From: Neodontobutis hainanensis
Taxonomy: Eukaryota > Chordata > Actinopteri > Gobiiformes > Odontobutidae
Assembly (NCBI GenBank): GCA_024349245.1
Contig: JALDNG010000048.1
Location: 6,086,501-6,150,500 of the forward strand
Direction: 5' to 3'
DNA: 64,000 bases
Positions 35,217 to 47,810 of the stretch are shown in pieces. The notes under the pieces are model-generated. The model searched no databases. It saw nothing but the letters and a program-made list of their open reading frames with translations, and was not told where the DNA came from. Positions within the stretch are counted from its first letter, which is position 1. Every line of letters begins with the position of its first letter. A program made the translations under genes and the position numbers.

Positions 35217-38200
35217 CTGGGGCAAGGCTTTTGATGATTCAACTTGACCAGTCTGTTCCAAAAGTCATTGATATATTGTAGAATTAGTCAGGACTCTTCG
35301 GAGTCTTTGCCTCGGAGGACCTGACTATGAAGGAGCCACTGCTGAAGGAAGAATCCTGGCGAATCCTGGTTTTACTCTCTTTTGGTCTTGGCCTTGACTC
35401 TCAGTCCTTAAAGACTTGTCTAGTTCTCACTACCCTCTGGTTTCAGCCAGTAGCTTAATTAAAGAGTCAAGGAGGTACTTTTTTTACAATGCAGCAGTCT
35501 GAGCCAATCACAATCCGTCCTACGTCTTTGTTCCAATCGTGTGAGAGGCCAGAAAGGTCTCTGTTGTGAAACATTGCCCAGCTTATACCTGCTATAATGT
35601 GATTACTCGCCTCCTTGTTCCTTTGTGCCGCACTGTAGTATCAATAACGTGAATTATAAAGCCATTGTTCAGTGTTTTGGTCATGATGCGACACATATTT
35701 CAGATTTCAATATACAGCAACTCCCCAGAGAGATGTGTCATGGTAGTGTGAGTTACCCCCCCGAGGAAACACGGGTGTAAGCTTACGCACACAGTGACAA
35801 TTATATACACCAAAGACTACAGCGTGGTGGTACGTGCATGCAGAACGTACACACACACACACCATCTGTTTTAATGTGCTTAATTTCATGGGAGATTATC
35901 TAGATTAGGTTCATGCAAAATGGAGCATAACAATTTAGGTGGTTTGGAGTTATAACCTTGTGTACAGACTTAATTGCAATTTAACGGAGAATTTAATGAA
36001 CTCCTAAAATTAAACTGTGAAACTTCTGAGCCCTTTAAAAATAAATAAACTTTTACCACAAATGAAGCGTCTTTATTGAATTTGCTTTAAATGAACCCTG
36101 TAAAAGGTGTAACAGTCTGTTTGGGACAATGTGCAGAGGCCCTGTGACTCTTTTATAACACTCTAATACAGTAATGAAAATGTGTGACATTTAAAAACGT
36201 AGGTCGGCTGTTATTATCTTTTGCTAAAACACTACCATAACACAGATAAACAATAGCAGATGCTGGCAAATCATTTTTACATACTGTGCATTATCTGGAT
36301 GTGACATGTGTCATGTTAGGAAGGTCAATGGAACCATTCATTAACTCTAGATAGATTAACACGGGTCATTTTAACCCTTTTTTTTATTATTCTTGCATTT
36401 ATATAGGTTGCAGAAATAAAGGATGGTAAAATTATGATCATACATACTGTTTATATACAGTATTGTATGTATACCTGTAAGCACAAGGGGGCCATTTAAA
36501 CCCCATATAATTTGCTATTTATTTTATTAAATATAACGCAAAATGTCACAATATTTCCAACTGTTTAAATGTTTGTGCATTTATCCCTTAAGACAGCTGA
36601 TATTTGACACGCGCTGCTGGATCTTCAAAAATTACAAGCTAGTTCTCTGCTTCCTGAGATGTTATTAATAGATTGGAACACTTGTTGCTCTTAAATGATT
36701 TCAAAATTTCCTTTACAAATATCCTTTACAAATATTCAGGTCAAGGTGACTCTCCATGATGCATATCCATGACACAGCTAAGTGTTTTTATTTTTTTATT
36801 TTTTATTTTTTTAAATACAGAGTGGCCATCTTTGATATGGGCACCTTAATATAATTACAGATTAAATATCTTATTTGATTAAATTTGCAGAGTAGGGTTT
36901 TGGAGCCTGATTGAAAAGGGAAGTTCAGTCTTGATTCTAAAGTCTCATAATTGTCAATAAAGAGAGGTCATTCAGTCTCACCACCTAGATACTCTCAGTC
37001 AGAACTTACCTTTAAATAATTCATCTTATTATGGTTAATATATCTCAATATGTGTTTTAAATAGTTTTCAGCAGTGACTAAAAGGCTAAGGTCAAGCAGA
37101 GCAGAAGGAGAAAAAGGATTAGCTCACGTGCTACGCAAACCAAAGCAACGAATTCTCCACTGTCCCACCTTTAATGGGACTTACTGCTTATTAAGTGTCT
37201 CTGCCTCTTGTCAGTCCTTTTTTATGCAACAAGAACAAATGGGAGCACTGTCCTGGAATTAACCTTAAATGATATTGTCATCCAGGCTACTTTCATTTGG
37301 ATTGTTAGTATAGGTTTGCATTTACAGTATATTTTACCAAGAAAGTTGTAAAAATAAAGTTGTAAAAATTGTAAAGATTCTTCAAAAATAATCTGTATTT
37401 ATGTTTCTTACATGTCAGAAACAGACAGGTATCAAGTCATTTGTGGCAATCAAAAACACAATGTCCATCATGCACAACAATTCCATTCCAGCATCTTAAT
37501 GAATAAATACTTTCAAATGTCATTAATGCAAAATGAGCCGGTCCCATACTTGCTGGTCTCTTAGGTCCAGGTGGTAGAAGAATAATCCAGCCTCGTGCAC
37601 AGAGAGAGTGCGAGCGTCGTATGGTGTCTGGACGGTGTCCTTGGGACTGGCGGCTGTGCACTACAGGTTCAGACAAACCTAGTGAGGGGATTTGGTCATG
37701 CAGGACTGGAAAACTGGGGCACACTGGGATCTGTGGTCCTCAGACGGCAAGTGCAAGTTTGAGCCGGGGCCGACCCAGTCTCAGTGGCCACTCCGTCCCA
37801 TTGGTGCAGCTGCAGCTGGTGCTGTGCACGTATTGGGAGTGAGCTGTTGTGCTTACAGCTGTCCATCAGACGTTGCAGGCTTTACGCTGGCTGCCTAGCA
37901 TGGCTCTGGAATGTATATGTGTCTATGGACTGTTTATGTGAGTCACGTGGATATTGTTTTTTTGGATTTAAAAACTTCAGTGGATTACGGAAATCACCAA
38001 ACCATCAGCATCAAGACTAGCAAACGCAGTGGTAAGTGTAGTAAATGCATCATAGACAATATTAGAATGAGCACCTTTTGGAAGGAGTTACATGCATCAG
38101 TTTCTCATAAATATAAAACAACATCTGCTTAGGGAGAAAAAGGGGCAATATTTGTAAACACAGAAATTCAGATGCACCATTCTGTTCAAAAAGCTTTTTC

Positions 38201-38299
38201 AACCCATGGCTGTGTTAAAACTTGACACAGCAGTGCATTCCAGCCAAGATGCAAAGATTAGAACAAGCACATCATAATAACATCAATCCAGGAAGTTTG
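35217..38299. other. Intergenic DNA, no gene seen
   Basis: A short (AC)n run lies at 35848-35862. The block at about 37540-37920 is GC-richer with opposing frames (95 codons on - at 37437-37724 and three overlapping on +). None resembles a known protein, and it may be conserved non-coding DNA. The remainder is AT-rich. Confidence 0.4.
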
Positions 38300-38410
38300 T
38301 AATTCTAAGTCATCCAGGTCATCTTTAATACAACGGTTAAGACAGGTGATGAAAGTCGAAGACATTTCAACCCTCATGCAAGCAACTGAACTTTGTCCAG
38401 AAGCCTTCAT
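38300..38410 (+). repeat. Dispersed fish repeat fragment with GATGAA...CGAA core
   Basis: AAGTCATCCAGGTCAT at about 38308, then GGTGATGAAAGTCGAAGACA, then TTTCAACCCTCATGCAAG is a recognisable pattern of a common fish repeat whose consensus has GATGAAGGTCGAAAC. It resembles the right arm of the inverted repeat at 10160-10300 in layout. Confidence 0.4.
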
Positions 38411-38904
38411 CTAGAAATAAAATCTCTCCTCCTCAAAATAATCCAAACCATTGCAAAACATTAACAAGTGACAATGATGGTCGTTTGTCATTTCAAGATA
38501 GATTTTTAGGTTACCAATGGCTCATTTTCCCACTGATCAAAACTGTGACTATGGATTTTGTGGTTGATAGTTTCAAATGTATTATTGAATTGATAATAAC
38601 AGTATATTATAAACTAATTCAGAATAATGGAGATATTGGAGGTTGAAATGACCCCTAATTGCCTTTCTAACAGAAAATAAATTCTGGCCTTCCTAGTATT
38701 AAATAATTACTACATATTATACACCAACAAGTTCAACATAAAAAAATAAACTTTAACTACAAATAGAATAAAAACACGGTTTATGGCCACTATGCTACTA
38801 TAGGATATATAATCTCCACTCTCTTGCACATCTCACGGCTGGACTGCTGTGAGTTTTTCAGCAGGTGCCCCCAGCCCCTCCCCTTTATTACCTAGCCCTG
38901 GTTG

Positions 38905-39190
38905 ATTGCCTGTAATGCCTGAGTGCGTATGGCTGAAGGCGCGCGCCGGTGTCAGTTCGAATGCCCTCTTAATGGGGGCAGCAATCAAGCGGCCGTCGCC
39001 AGCCAGCCAAAGGAAAACACGCCGGGACCACGCGGCATGTCAGAGGCTCATTAGGGAGCCAGCCGCGTTTATAACAGCGCTGAGAGGAACACTAAATCAC
39101 TGTGCTCCCCTACAGCGCAGAGTGGAGGGAGTCCTGCCCCGTCAACAGACCGGCCGCTGTGTGAGAAGGGACTGTGCTCAGTGGTGGCAG
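38905..39190. other. GC-rich block, candidate regulatory element
   Basis: This is the most GC-rich non-transposon block in the window, with GCGCGCGCC near 38940 and a homeobox-type CTCATTAGGG near 39047. A 100-codon + frame (38906-39208) crosses it but is rich in Arg and Ala, as expected from GC-rich DNA, and has no domain. Regulatory function is inference. Confidence 0.3.
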
Positions 39191-41120
39191 CAGAGGAGTG
39201 TAGTCTGACTTTTAATGTTTCCCAAACTATAACAATATCTCAGATTCAGCCTTATTCTTTACTGTGTAGCTAAAGAATAGTTTTGGATCAGTTTTCAATA
39301 AGAGTTAGGTCTGACAGAAGTAGCACCTTTGTCAGTGTTACACTCAAAAAAAAGAATCCTTCAGTTTTACTTAAAAATGTTATGTCAAGTGGTTCCACGT
39401 CACTGCTTTAAGTAATTGCTAAGCTACTTGTTTTTTTTAAATATGGACTTGAGGAAGTCAATATAGATTATGCTTCAATAAGTTATTTGTAAAGGACATC
39501 AGACACAATCATGATTGAATATAATAATAATAATATAATACTTTATAACTAAATCATTTAAAGCAACAAAAATAAATAATATTTTGTCACTACATATGTT
39601 AAATCCCAACACTTGAAAAAAAACCTCCTGAGAACATCTACAGACATCCCAACACTTGCTCATTAGTTTTTTCCTCTGATAAAGTCCACTGAGACTCTGA
39701 CTGAACTGTATAACTCCCACAGGTCATGCCAGTGTCTCAACTCTGAGTCTCCAGTAAAAAACACTAAAATATAGAGTATATCTCTGTCTGATCTCTATGA
39801 CTGTCACACATGGTTTCAGAGCCACTCATCTTTGTTAAAGGCCACGAAGGAGAAGTTTTCAGTAGCTTTCAAATTGTTACAACCCCATAGTGATTTAATG
39901 GATGACATCCCAGTTCATTGGTCCACTGTTCTATTGGAAATAGTTTTAAACTAGTTTCCAGTGCATTTAAGGAATGTTTACATAACAAACTGCAGTTTAA
40001 TTAGTGGCCACATTGCAAGGATTTTTAAACTTCTGAGAAATGAGCTCTACATGTATTACGCCACTTGGACTTGATCTGTTATAAAATCAACAGGATGAAA
40101 AACAAATTATTCATTAAAGTGATTCCATATATTGTATTTTTGACTGTTAAATTACTTCTCTTGAGAATTTCCCATCTGATTGATGTCCACTACATCTCCA
40201 ATAGAAGCATTCCAGCAGAAAACGCTCTGTATGCACAAAAAAACGTGAAGCCATCAATTCTTTAGACATTAGCTCTTGATTAACTTTTCCAATTAGAAGA
40301 CCTTCAGGAGACTGAAGGCCTGATACAAACCAAATGGAATAGCAGACACACTGGCTCAATGAATTGTGTCATTGTGCAGCTGATAATGGCTGCCTTCTTA
40401 CACACATTAAATGCAAGTCAGGGGGGCCCTAGAGGCCCTTGGCTGCCTGTTTTTGCATGAAGTAAAATGCCTCCCATTCAATAGGGCATGAGCAGCATCG
40501 TTAAACATTTATAGAGGTTGTTTAAACAGCCGTTAACTGCAGATTAAGTGAGATCTGCGCTCTTGCCTCTGAAGAATCTGCCGTTCAGATCCCATGCACA
40601 TAAATGAAAGACAGTGTGCACACATCTGCACGTACACACCACACAAGGGGCTGTGTGAAAAACAAGCGGGCGGCTGTGTGTGCGTCAACACACATGTATG
40701 TCATTCCCATGATGCCCGCATTCCCCCTGAGTATTTCTCTTGTTTAACAATTATGAAGTTCTGTGCTTCTGTTCCTATTCCTATAATTACGCTGTAATTA
40801 CAGGAATTGTGCTTTGTGCTGAAGATGCTCCACTGTCACGCTCTGGAAAGTAACAGCTTTTTAACATTCTGAGTACATTGTGAGAACCAATTTGCATTTT
40901 ATTAGATCAAAACAATTTGATAACATAACTAGTTAAAAATAAAACAGAAATCAGGTGACAAAAGTAATGTTACAAATCTATATTTTATATGATATGCTGA
41001 ATATAACCTTTGCACCCTGAGCTGGACTGCATTTGTGTGCCATGTTTTAACATAAATGTAGAGTGATAAATTACTTTTGAACAAAATACTGCATGAATTC
41101 TCATAAATGTCAACTAATAA

Positions 41121-41152
41121 TTTAATTTTAATTTAATTTAATTTTAATTTAA
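41121..41152. repeat. Two exact tandem copies of a 16-bp T/A unit
   Basis: The unit TTTAATTTTAATTTAA occurs twice in a row. Confidence 0.9.
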
Positions 41153-41799
41153 TCTTCTGATCAATTGTGTGAGAGTTCTTTCTACACTGGCTTCATCTCT
41201 GGAGAGTGAAGAGTTAACCATGTGTCTGACCCAGTCTTAGATTGTAATCTGTGAAAGCCTGGACTCTCTCTGGAGACCTTAGTTTGCCTCCTGACACTAA
41301 GGCCATATTTGAGTTGTAGAAAATAAAAGGAATTGTTGGTGTCAATACATGACTACATTTATAAAAAGTCAGTTTATATAGAAACCTTTATCGGAATGTT
41401 ATGCATGCATGTGCCCTATTAAGTCTTTCAACATCTGAGCTCCCAAATGGCCAAAGACCAGTTGTCTCTAAATGAACTCATTGGATCAGAGCACTTTTGA
41501 GAACGTCTCGAAGCGTTATCAGTTTTTCTTGTGTTTGCAATTGAATTCTTCACTTATCGAAGGTCTAGCACCGGTCTAAATAGTCATCTGTATTGGTTTG
41601 GGATATGGAGAAAAAGCTGTATGTTCCACTGAACTAAAATTGAAAGGTCAATCCCATTGGTCTGGTTTTGAACCCTTTCCTGGCTAATCTGGCCGTCCCA
41701 CCTCTGTCTGCAAGACTTGGCGCTACATGGAGGACAAGATTGAGACCCAACAAGATTAATGTCAATGGTTCTTCCTTTGTGTCTCGCTCCCATCCCAGA

Positions 41800-42420
41800 T
41801 ACTAACCTGACGTAACGCGTAAGTTGCTCCTGTAGCTGCTGTGTTTACCCTCTACTGGCCCAGTCTAATATGGAGTTAGCCTCCTTTTTCTCCTCGCTTT
41901 AATTAGCCTCACAGGCCTGTCGGGGAGCTGGACCGTGGGTGGAGAGGAAATGCCATGAGGTCATGAGGCTGGTGGCGGGTCACTGTCAGGGTCAGCAATT
42001 TGTTAATGAGGCGAGGATGTTGGGGCTGCGCTGATGAGTGTGGAAAGTTGGTTAGGTGGAGCCATTTAACAACAATCATTCAGAATCCACCATCTTATCC
42101 TGCTTTAGAAATTTAGACCTTAGATTTATCCGATAATTTTAACCTTTTGTGGCTTTTTATCATTCTCTGAGCCTTTCTTTGAGAGATGGTAATAAGCCCG
42201 GTCAGGCAGCAGAATTGGCAGCACACACAGTTGGCGGGTTGTTGTTGTTATGTGCGGGCCGGGTGCCTACCGAGGCGCTGGTGTGGACAGCTGGCCCGTC
42301 TGATCCCTTTAGTCTGCTCTTAAATTGGTTTTAGCGGCAGCACTAATAAAGCTGATTATCTGTGTGGCTCAAGGCCTACTAACCCTGTGACATTTCTGGC
42401 AGCTGGTGGCACCACAGGCT
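41800..42420. other. Repeat-free GC-richer block, candidate conserved DNA
   Basis: It contains AATTAGCC, TTAATGAGGC and several GGCCTG-type words, no repeat and no credible frame. Conservation cannot be judged from one genome. Confidence 0.28.
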
Positions 42421-45400
42421 CAAGATGCAGCCACACGACATGGCACGCTGTGGAGTAATGGTTATGATAATGGTTCTAATGTGTTACTTTTACATTTAAA
42501 ACTGAAGCAAAAGATTTCAGTTACAGTGTGGAATCCAATTCTGGGTTTCCAGTTTCTACATGTGTTAGAAACCTTATTTTATAACTACATATTTACTTAT
42601 GAGTCATTTGCTTGTTCAAATTGCAGCAGGCTGGATCCTATCCCAGCTGCTTTGTGCATTAGGAGGGTACACTCTTGAAACTCACAACTTAACCGAATGG
42701 GCTAAAACACAGAGAGAAACAATGGGCAGATTTGGTTCACCTATGCATGCATGTCTTTGGACACTGAGAAAAAGCCCAAGTTTATGAATAGAACCCATTG
42801 ACACTGGTCCAGTGTCAAGAGAAAAGATAGTGATTTTGGTTGACCTATTGGGTAGGCCTTGACCTTTACTGGGTTCCAATTACTAAAATCTCTAAAAAAA
42901 CATAAAGACAGATTTTACACAGAGTCTACAATAGTAAAGATCTTAAGAAATTAAGGTTAGGTTTATGACAGTATCACAACATTTCTACCTTACAGGTAAC
43001 AGTATCTTATCTTTTAGAAGACTACTTCTAAGGGTAATGATAATACATTTACATTTTGGTACTTACAGGTTGGTTTCATGTCAGATGCTATTCTCAATAA
43101 AGCTTTAACGATAGATGTCTGTTACTAATTAAAAGTTACACTAAACTGTCACTAACAGCAAAGCTTGGGTTACATTGTTTACATAGTCCGTTTACAACCT
43201 TTATCAAACCAGGATCGTGTCTGTCTTTTTCAAACAAGTTCTAACCCTGTAAATAATTGATTTCAAATGTTTTTACATGTGCACTAAGAACTTAGGGTCT
43301 TACTGTGATTGGACAGTGCTAACCACCTTTCACTTTTTATGAAATATCATTTTTGCTGTCTTTTAGTTTTGCTGCATGTCTATTTTAACCTCTGGGTTTT
43401 ATTGTTGTTATTGTTGGCATTTGCCTATTCACCACTTATGTCTCTTTTCTCCCACATAATCAACCCCATAGCCCATAGTCACCCCCTTCTTCCCGCTTTA
43501 ACCAACAGTGCATTTCTCCCTTTCTGCACTTCTAAAATTCATATTGATTAGTGTGTGATATGTTGTGCCAGTGCCATGTGAGGACAAGCCACAGGGGCAG
43601 GGGTTGTTCCAGTCAAACATGAGTCATGTAATACCTGAGAGCAATATTCATAGAGAACACTCACAAACAACTCGATTAGGGTGAAAATCCAGATTATGGT
43701 AATAGTTAGACTAAAGCTCCTACATGGCTGGCTGTGACCTGACAGAAGTTTAGTCAAAACCCGGGGAGAGCCACTGATGCTTGAAAAGGGATTAGGACAG
43801 TAATAATGCAGGATGGGATGGTGTGGTAGCAAAATTGAGTCTCTTGGTAAAAAAGGGCTGGCTTTTTTGCACAATTTCAATCCCTGAATTATTTTTTTTT
43901 TTTTTTTACTGGTTTTCCTAAAATGACTTTAGGCAGGGACAAATTCCAATTACTGTATAGTGGCACAAACTGAAGTATTAGATAAAACAATCCTTCAGTA
44001 ACTCATTTTGTATTATAAATAACATGGGCCTAATGTGAACCATTGTACTCATTGGATTATCCTAACTATTACATTATTGATGAGCTATTACATCATTAAT
44101 CCACAAAGCATGCATAGTTAAGTGGTTTTCAGGTTACCTGTGAGCAGTTGGTGGTAGATGTTAGTCTATACAACTGTACCGATGAAGTCATACATTTTGC
44201 ACAATTTTGGGTAATTTAATATGATTCCCTAATTCAAGACCATATGAAAAAGAAGTGATACTGAAGAAGAGATTATCTAAGACCCAATGTGTAATTTAAA
44301 ATGGACGTCATCAGTTTGCATTCAAATGAAATGAAATTTATAATAAATGTGTTTCTACAGAGAAACTTTGAGCAGCTAAATGCCTCATGACTTGTTAAAT
44401 AAAGTTCCTCTGTTCATGGTCTGAATTGTCCCGATGTGACCTTTCTGCCTTTACTTAATCACTTCAGACAAATACAAGCCTCTCTCTTCACTACTACTGT
44501 GGATTTTCAGCAGTTACTGCATTTATCAAATTACTTTTCAGGAGATTTAACCCAACCCCAGTGCAATTTATGTAACAAAACCCAGGTTGTGGCATGGCGT
44601 CGGGATACGCTCAGATGAGTGCCAACAATCTCTTTAAAAGGTCAGCAATCATGTAAGCCATTTACCAAGCATGTTGAATTTATTAATATAATTACAGATT
44701 AATGGCTCTGTTTAGGTATCAAGCGGATTGTGTGATGGCTGTATGGGTCTGTTTGTAAGGCTTACACTCCTGGGAAGAGTGTTTGCTTTGTGAATGGGTG
44801 TCTTTGAGTCACTATCCCCGCTCCCATGAGCATTGCCATTTCTCTAGTTTCACTTGCTGAGAGCAGTTTGCTTGATTTGGCTGGGGGCCCGGGGCTTCCT
44901 ATAGGCTCTAAACCCAACAAAGCTTTTATGACAGAGGCAGTTTCAGTGGCTCCAAAAGAGAAAAAAGGGGAATTAACACGGCACAGAATATTTCCTCCAG
45001 CAAGACTTCATAAACAAGGCATTCTTTTTGTGTTTTTAATAGATCTTTTGGAAAAACGTCTTTTCCAATATTACTTTTAAGGAATTTACTTGATAATCTT
45101 TGACTGGTTTTATTTTTAATCCATCAACATTGTAATAAAGTTTAGAACATGAGAATTTAAAATTGTTATTTGGTATGTAGAGGTCCCAGGTGTTTACCTC
45201 TAGAGGCATTCTGGGACAGACCCCAATAGTGCAAGCAGGATTAGATATCCCATCTGGCCTGGGAATGAACTGAGATCTCCCAGAAAGAAGGTAAGGAGGT
45301 GGGGGCTGGGCTACCAGACTTTTCTGCCAGTGTGCCCATGAAAAGCAAGAATAAAGCAATAAGAATGCTATGATGCAAAAAAATAATGTCAATACAGAGG

Positions 45401-46610
45401 GTTTTGCAAAGTTTATTCAATAGAGTAAGAAGCCATCAGGAAGTATGCTACTGGTCTGCAGTAAAGGACATGACCATATTTGGAAAAGAGTGTGGTCTAG
45501 ATGAGCACAAGGTAAAGAAGGAATGCTAGCACTACATTTATGAACATAGACAATGGATGTATTATAAGAAATGGATATCGGACCACCCTTTCTCCCTGCT
45601 GCCACTTCCAACAGTGGACACTTGAGGGATTGCAGCAATAAATCGCAACCATGAATATTATTTAAAATTCTGTTTTAATAATAAATTCATGATAGACTAC
45701 AAGTAATGTCATCTGAAAGATATGTGCCCAACAAGGGGATGCGAGAACTCAAGCAGTATGTGAGTGCTTCTTCAGCTAATGTGTTTAAAATGTGTTTTTT
45801 AATGTCGGTTTTGTGCCTTTTTCTATTTTCTTTAATTTACATGTCTTATATATTAAGGTTCATCCAGCAGCTTTTAGCGAGCATAATGCTCTCTACCCCC
45901 TCACATACAGCACACACATAATCTGTTGGTTGCCAGAGTCATCTTGTTTATGCAGATATTTTTGCAGTTATGTTGATTAAAAACACTATAAAGGTCCACA
46001 CGAGAAGCAGATTAAGCAGCATCCTCTTTCATTGCTGCCAATTCTACATATGGCCATTGGCATTTCCCTTTTAGACCACAGTGTAAAAACAAATGTCTAA
46101 CAGGAAACATCCAACTTCCAAAAAGTCCCAATAGAGTTAAACAATAAAAAGGCCATCATCAATCCAACTTATTTTCCTGATACAACTCTATTCTGAATTG
46201 TCTAACCTGATGATTGTCTTGTTAGTGTTGTTTAGTCTATTTAATACCATTGATCACAAAAAAGGCCATAAAAATAAATTGATTAAGGGCTAGTAAATGA
46301 AAAACAAATAATTTGATGGAATACCCATGCTTTACTAATCTTGGATTTCATTCAAATTTTTAGGTATTAAACATTTAAGGCCCTTTAAAGGATCTGTGTG
46401 GATATGCATAAAAATTTTCATGTCATGTTGTTAACTAAAAAAAGTGACTCTTTCATATTCTAGATACAATTCCAAAATGCCAAAATGGAGTTCTATTTAG
46501 AAATGTTTTTGTAAAACCTTTACAAAAACATGTGAATGAATAGAATACTAAAACCAGAGCCCACTATAACTAAATACAGCTGCAAATTACCCATTTACAG
46601 TTACAGTTTA

Positions 46611-47593
46611 CAGTGTTAATAAGTTTACACACCCTGGCAGAACTTGTGATTCTTTTGGCTATTTTTCAGAGAATATGAATGACAACACAAAAACTATTCT
46701 TTCACTCATAGTTAGTGGTTGGATGAAGCCATTAATTGTCAAACAACTGTGTTTACACTTTTTAAATCATAATGACAACAGAAACTACCTAAATGACCCT
46801 GATCAAAAGTTTACATACAAATAACTTCAGCTGAAATACAGAACTCTGAAAAAAGATAGTGTGGTTGTTTCAAGATGCACAATATGGAGGCACTTAAAGA
46901 AAAACTGACAGAGTTGCCAGAAGAAAGCTATTTCTACGCAAATGCCACAAAGCATCCTGCTTAAGACATGCCAAACAGCACAGAGACAATCAGCAAAACT
47001 TCTGGAGTGATGAGGCCAAAACTGAACTTTTTGGCCACAACCAAAAATGTTAAATTTGGAGAGGAGACAACAAGGTCTATGATGAAAGGTACACCATTCC
47101 TACTGTGAAACATGGAGGTGGATCTCTGATGTTTTGGGAATGTTTGAGCTACATAGGCACAGGGAATTTGCTTATAAAGCCCGGAAGATGCGCATGGGAC
47201 GTAACTGAATGTTCCAACATGACAACAATCCAAAGCACGAGGCCAAGTCGACCTGTTATTAGCTACAGCAGCATAAAGTGAAGGTTCTGGACTGACCATC
47301 TCAGTCTCCTGACCGCAATATCATTGAGCCACTCTGGGGAGATCTCAGATGTGCAGTTCATGCAAGACAACTTTTTGCCAAGAAGAATGGGACCCTTTAC
47401 CACCGAAGAAAATAGAGAGCCTCATCCACAATTACCACAAGAGAATTTAAAAGAGTAAACACAATTGTTTGACAATAAATGGCTTCACCCAACCACCAAC
47501 TATGAGCAACCATTCTGGCCATTTTTCTTATTCTCTGAAAAATGGCCAGAAAATTACAAATTCTTCCAGGGTACGAAAACTTCTGCACAACTG
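46611..47593 (+). mobile_element. Tc1-like DNA transposon, degenerate
   Basis: A TA dinucleotide precedes CAGTGTTAATAAG at 46611. The right end reads, in reverse, CAGTTGTGCAGAAG, ending at 47593. The first and last roughly 140 bp are inverted copies of each other with shared blocks (ATTTTTCAGAGAATA, CTCATAGTTAGTGGTTGG, TTGTTTGACAATAAATGG). The interior carries a damaged DDE-transposase relic on +: FWSDEAKTELFG near 47003, YTIPTVKHGGGSLMFWE near 47090 and NREPHPQLPQ-like debris before the right repeat. At 983 bp it is shorter than the usual 1.6 kb, so the DNA-binding half is deleted. Stops and frameshifts rule out activity. Confidence 0.82.
46998..47420 (+). pseudogene. Tc1-type transposase relic
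   Basis: A Tc1 transposase would cut and join transposon ends at TA sites with a DDE catalytic triad. Visible pieces are FWSDEAKTELFG, in which the aspartate lies in the usual first catalytic context, an internal stop soon after at about 47050, and KHGGGSLMFW. Later pieces include a NMTTIQSTRPS segment where an intact protein has its second aspartate, which is not preserved here. The N-terminal paired-like domain is missing. Confidence 0.7.
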
Positions 47594-47611
47594 TGTATAC
47601 AAAGAAATAAC

Positions 47612-47810
47612 GGTAACACTTCAGAGTAGTGGGCACATTTTAATTATAATTAATTTATTAGTACATGCAAAGGGTTAAGGTTAGGGGTTAGGATGAAAAT
47701 ATGATGAAAACATAATTGATGGTGATTCATAAAATTTTAATGAATGTGTTCTTGCATGAATTAATGCATTAATTCATGATTCGATGTGCCCCCTACTCTA
47801 AAGTGTTACC
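47612..47810. mobile_element. 199-bp MITE with 27-bp terminal inverted repeats
   Basis: The left end GGTAACACTTCAGAGTAGTG and the reverse complement of the right end, GGTAACACTTTAGAGTAGGG, agree except at two positions over these 20 bases, and agreement continues for several more bases. Flanking octamers GAAATAAC and AAAATAAT match at 6 of 8, fitting an old 8-bp duplication of hAT type. A perfect 24-bp palindrome centred on TGCA lies at 47755-47778. There is no coding capacity. Confidence 0.78.

Larger units (their letters stand above)
38411..46610. other. Long gene-free stretch with possible conserved blocks
   Basis: No exon, RNA gene or transposon is recognised over 8 kb. Blocks that are GC-richer and repeat-free include 38905-39190, 40270-40600, 41800-42420 and 44820-45010. 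Simple sequence includes a 32-bp tandem duplication at 41121 and a poly(T) run near 43892-43908. If the window is a regulatory gene desert, this is its most likely core. Confidence 0.4.
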
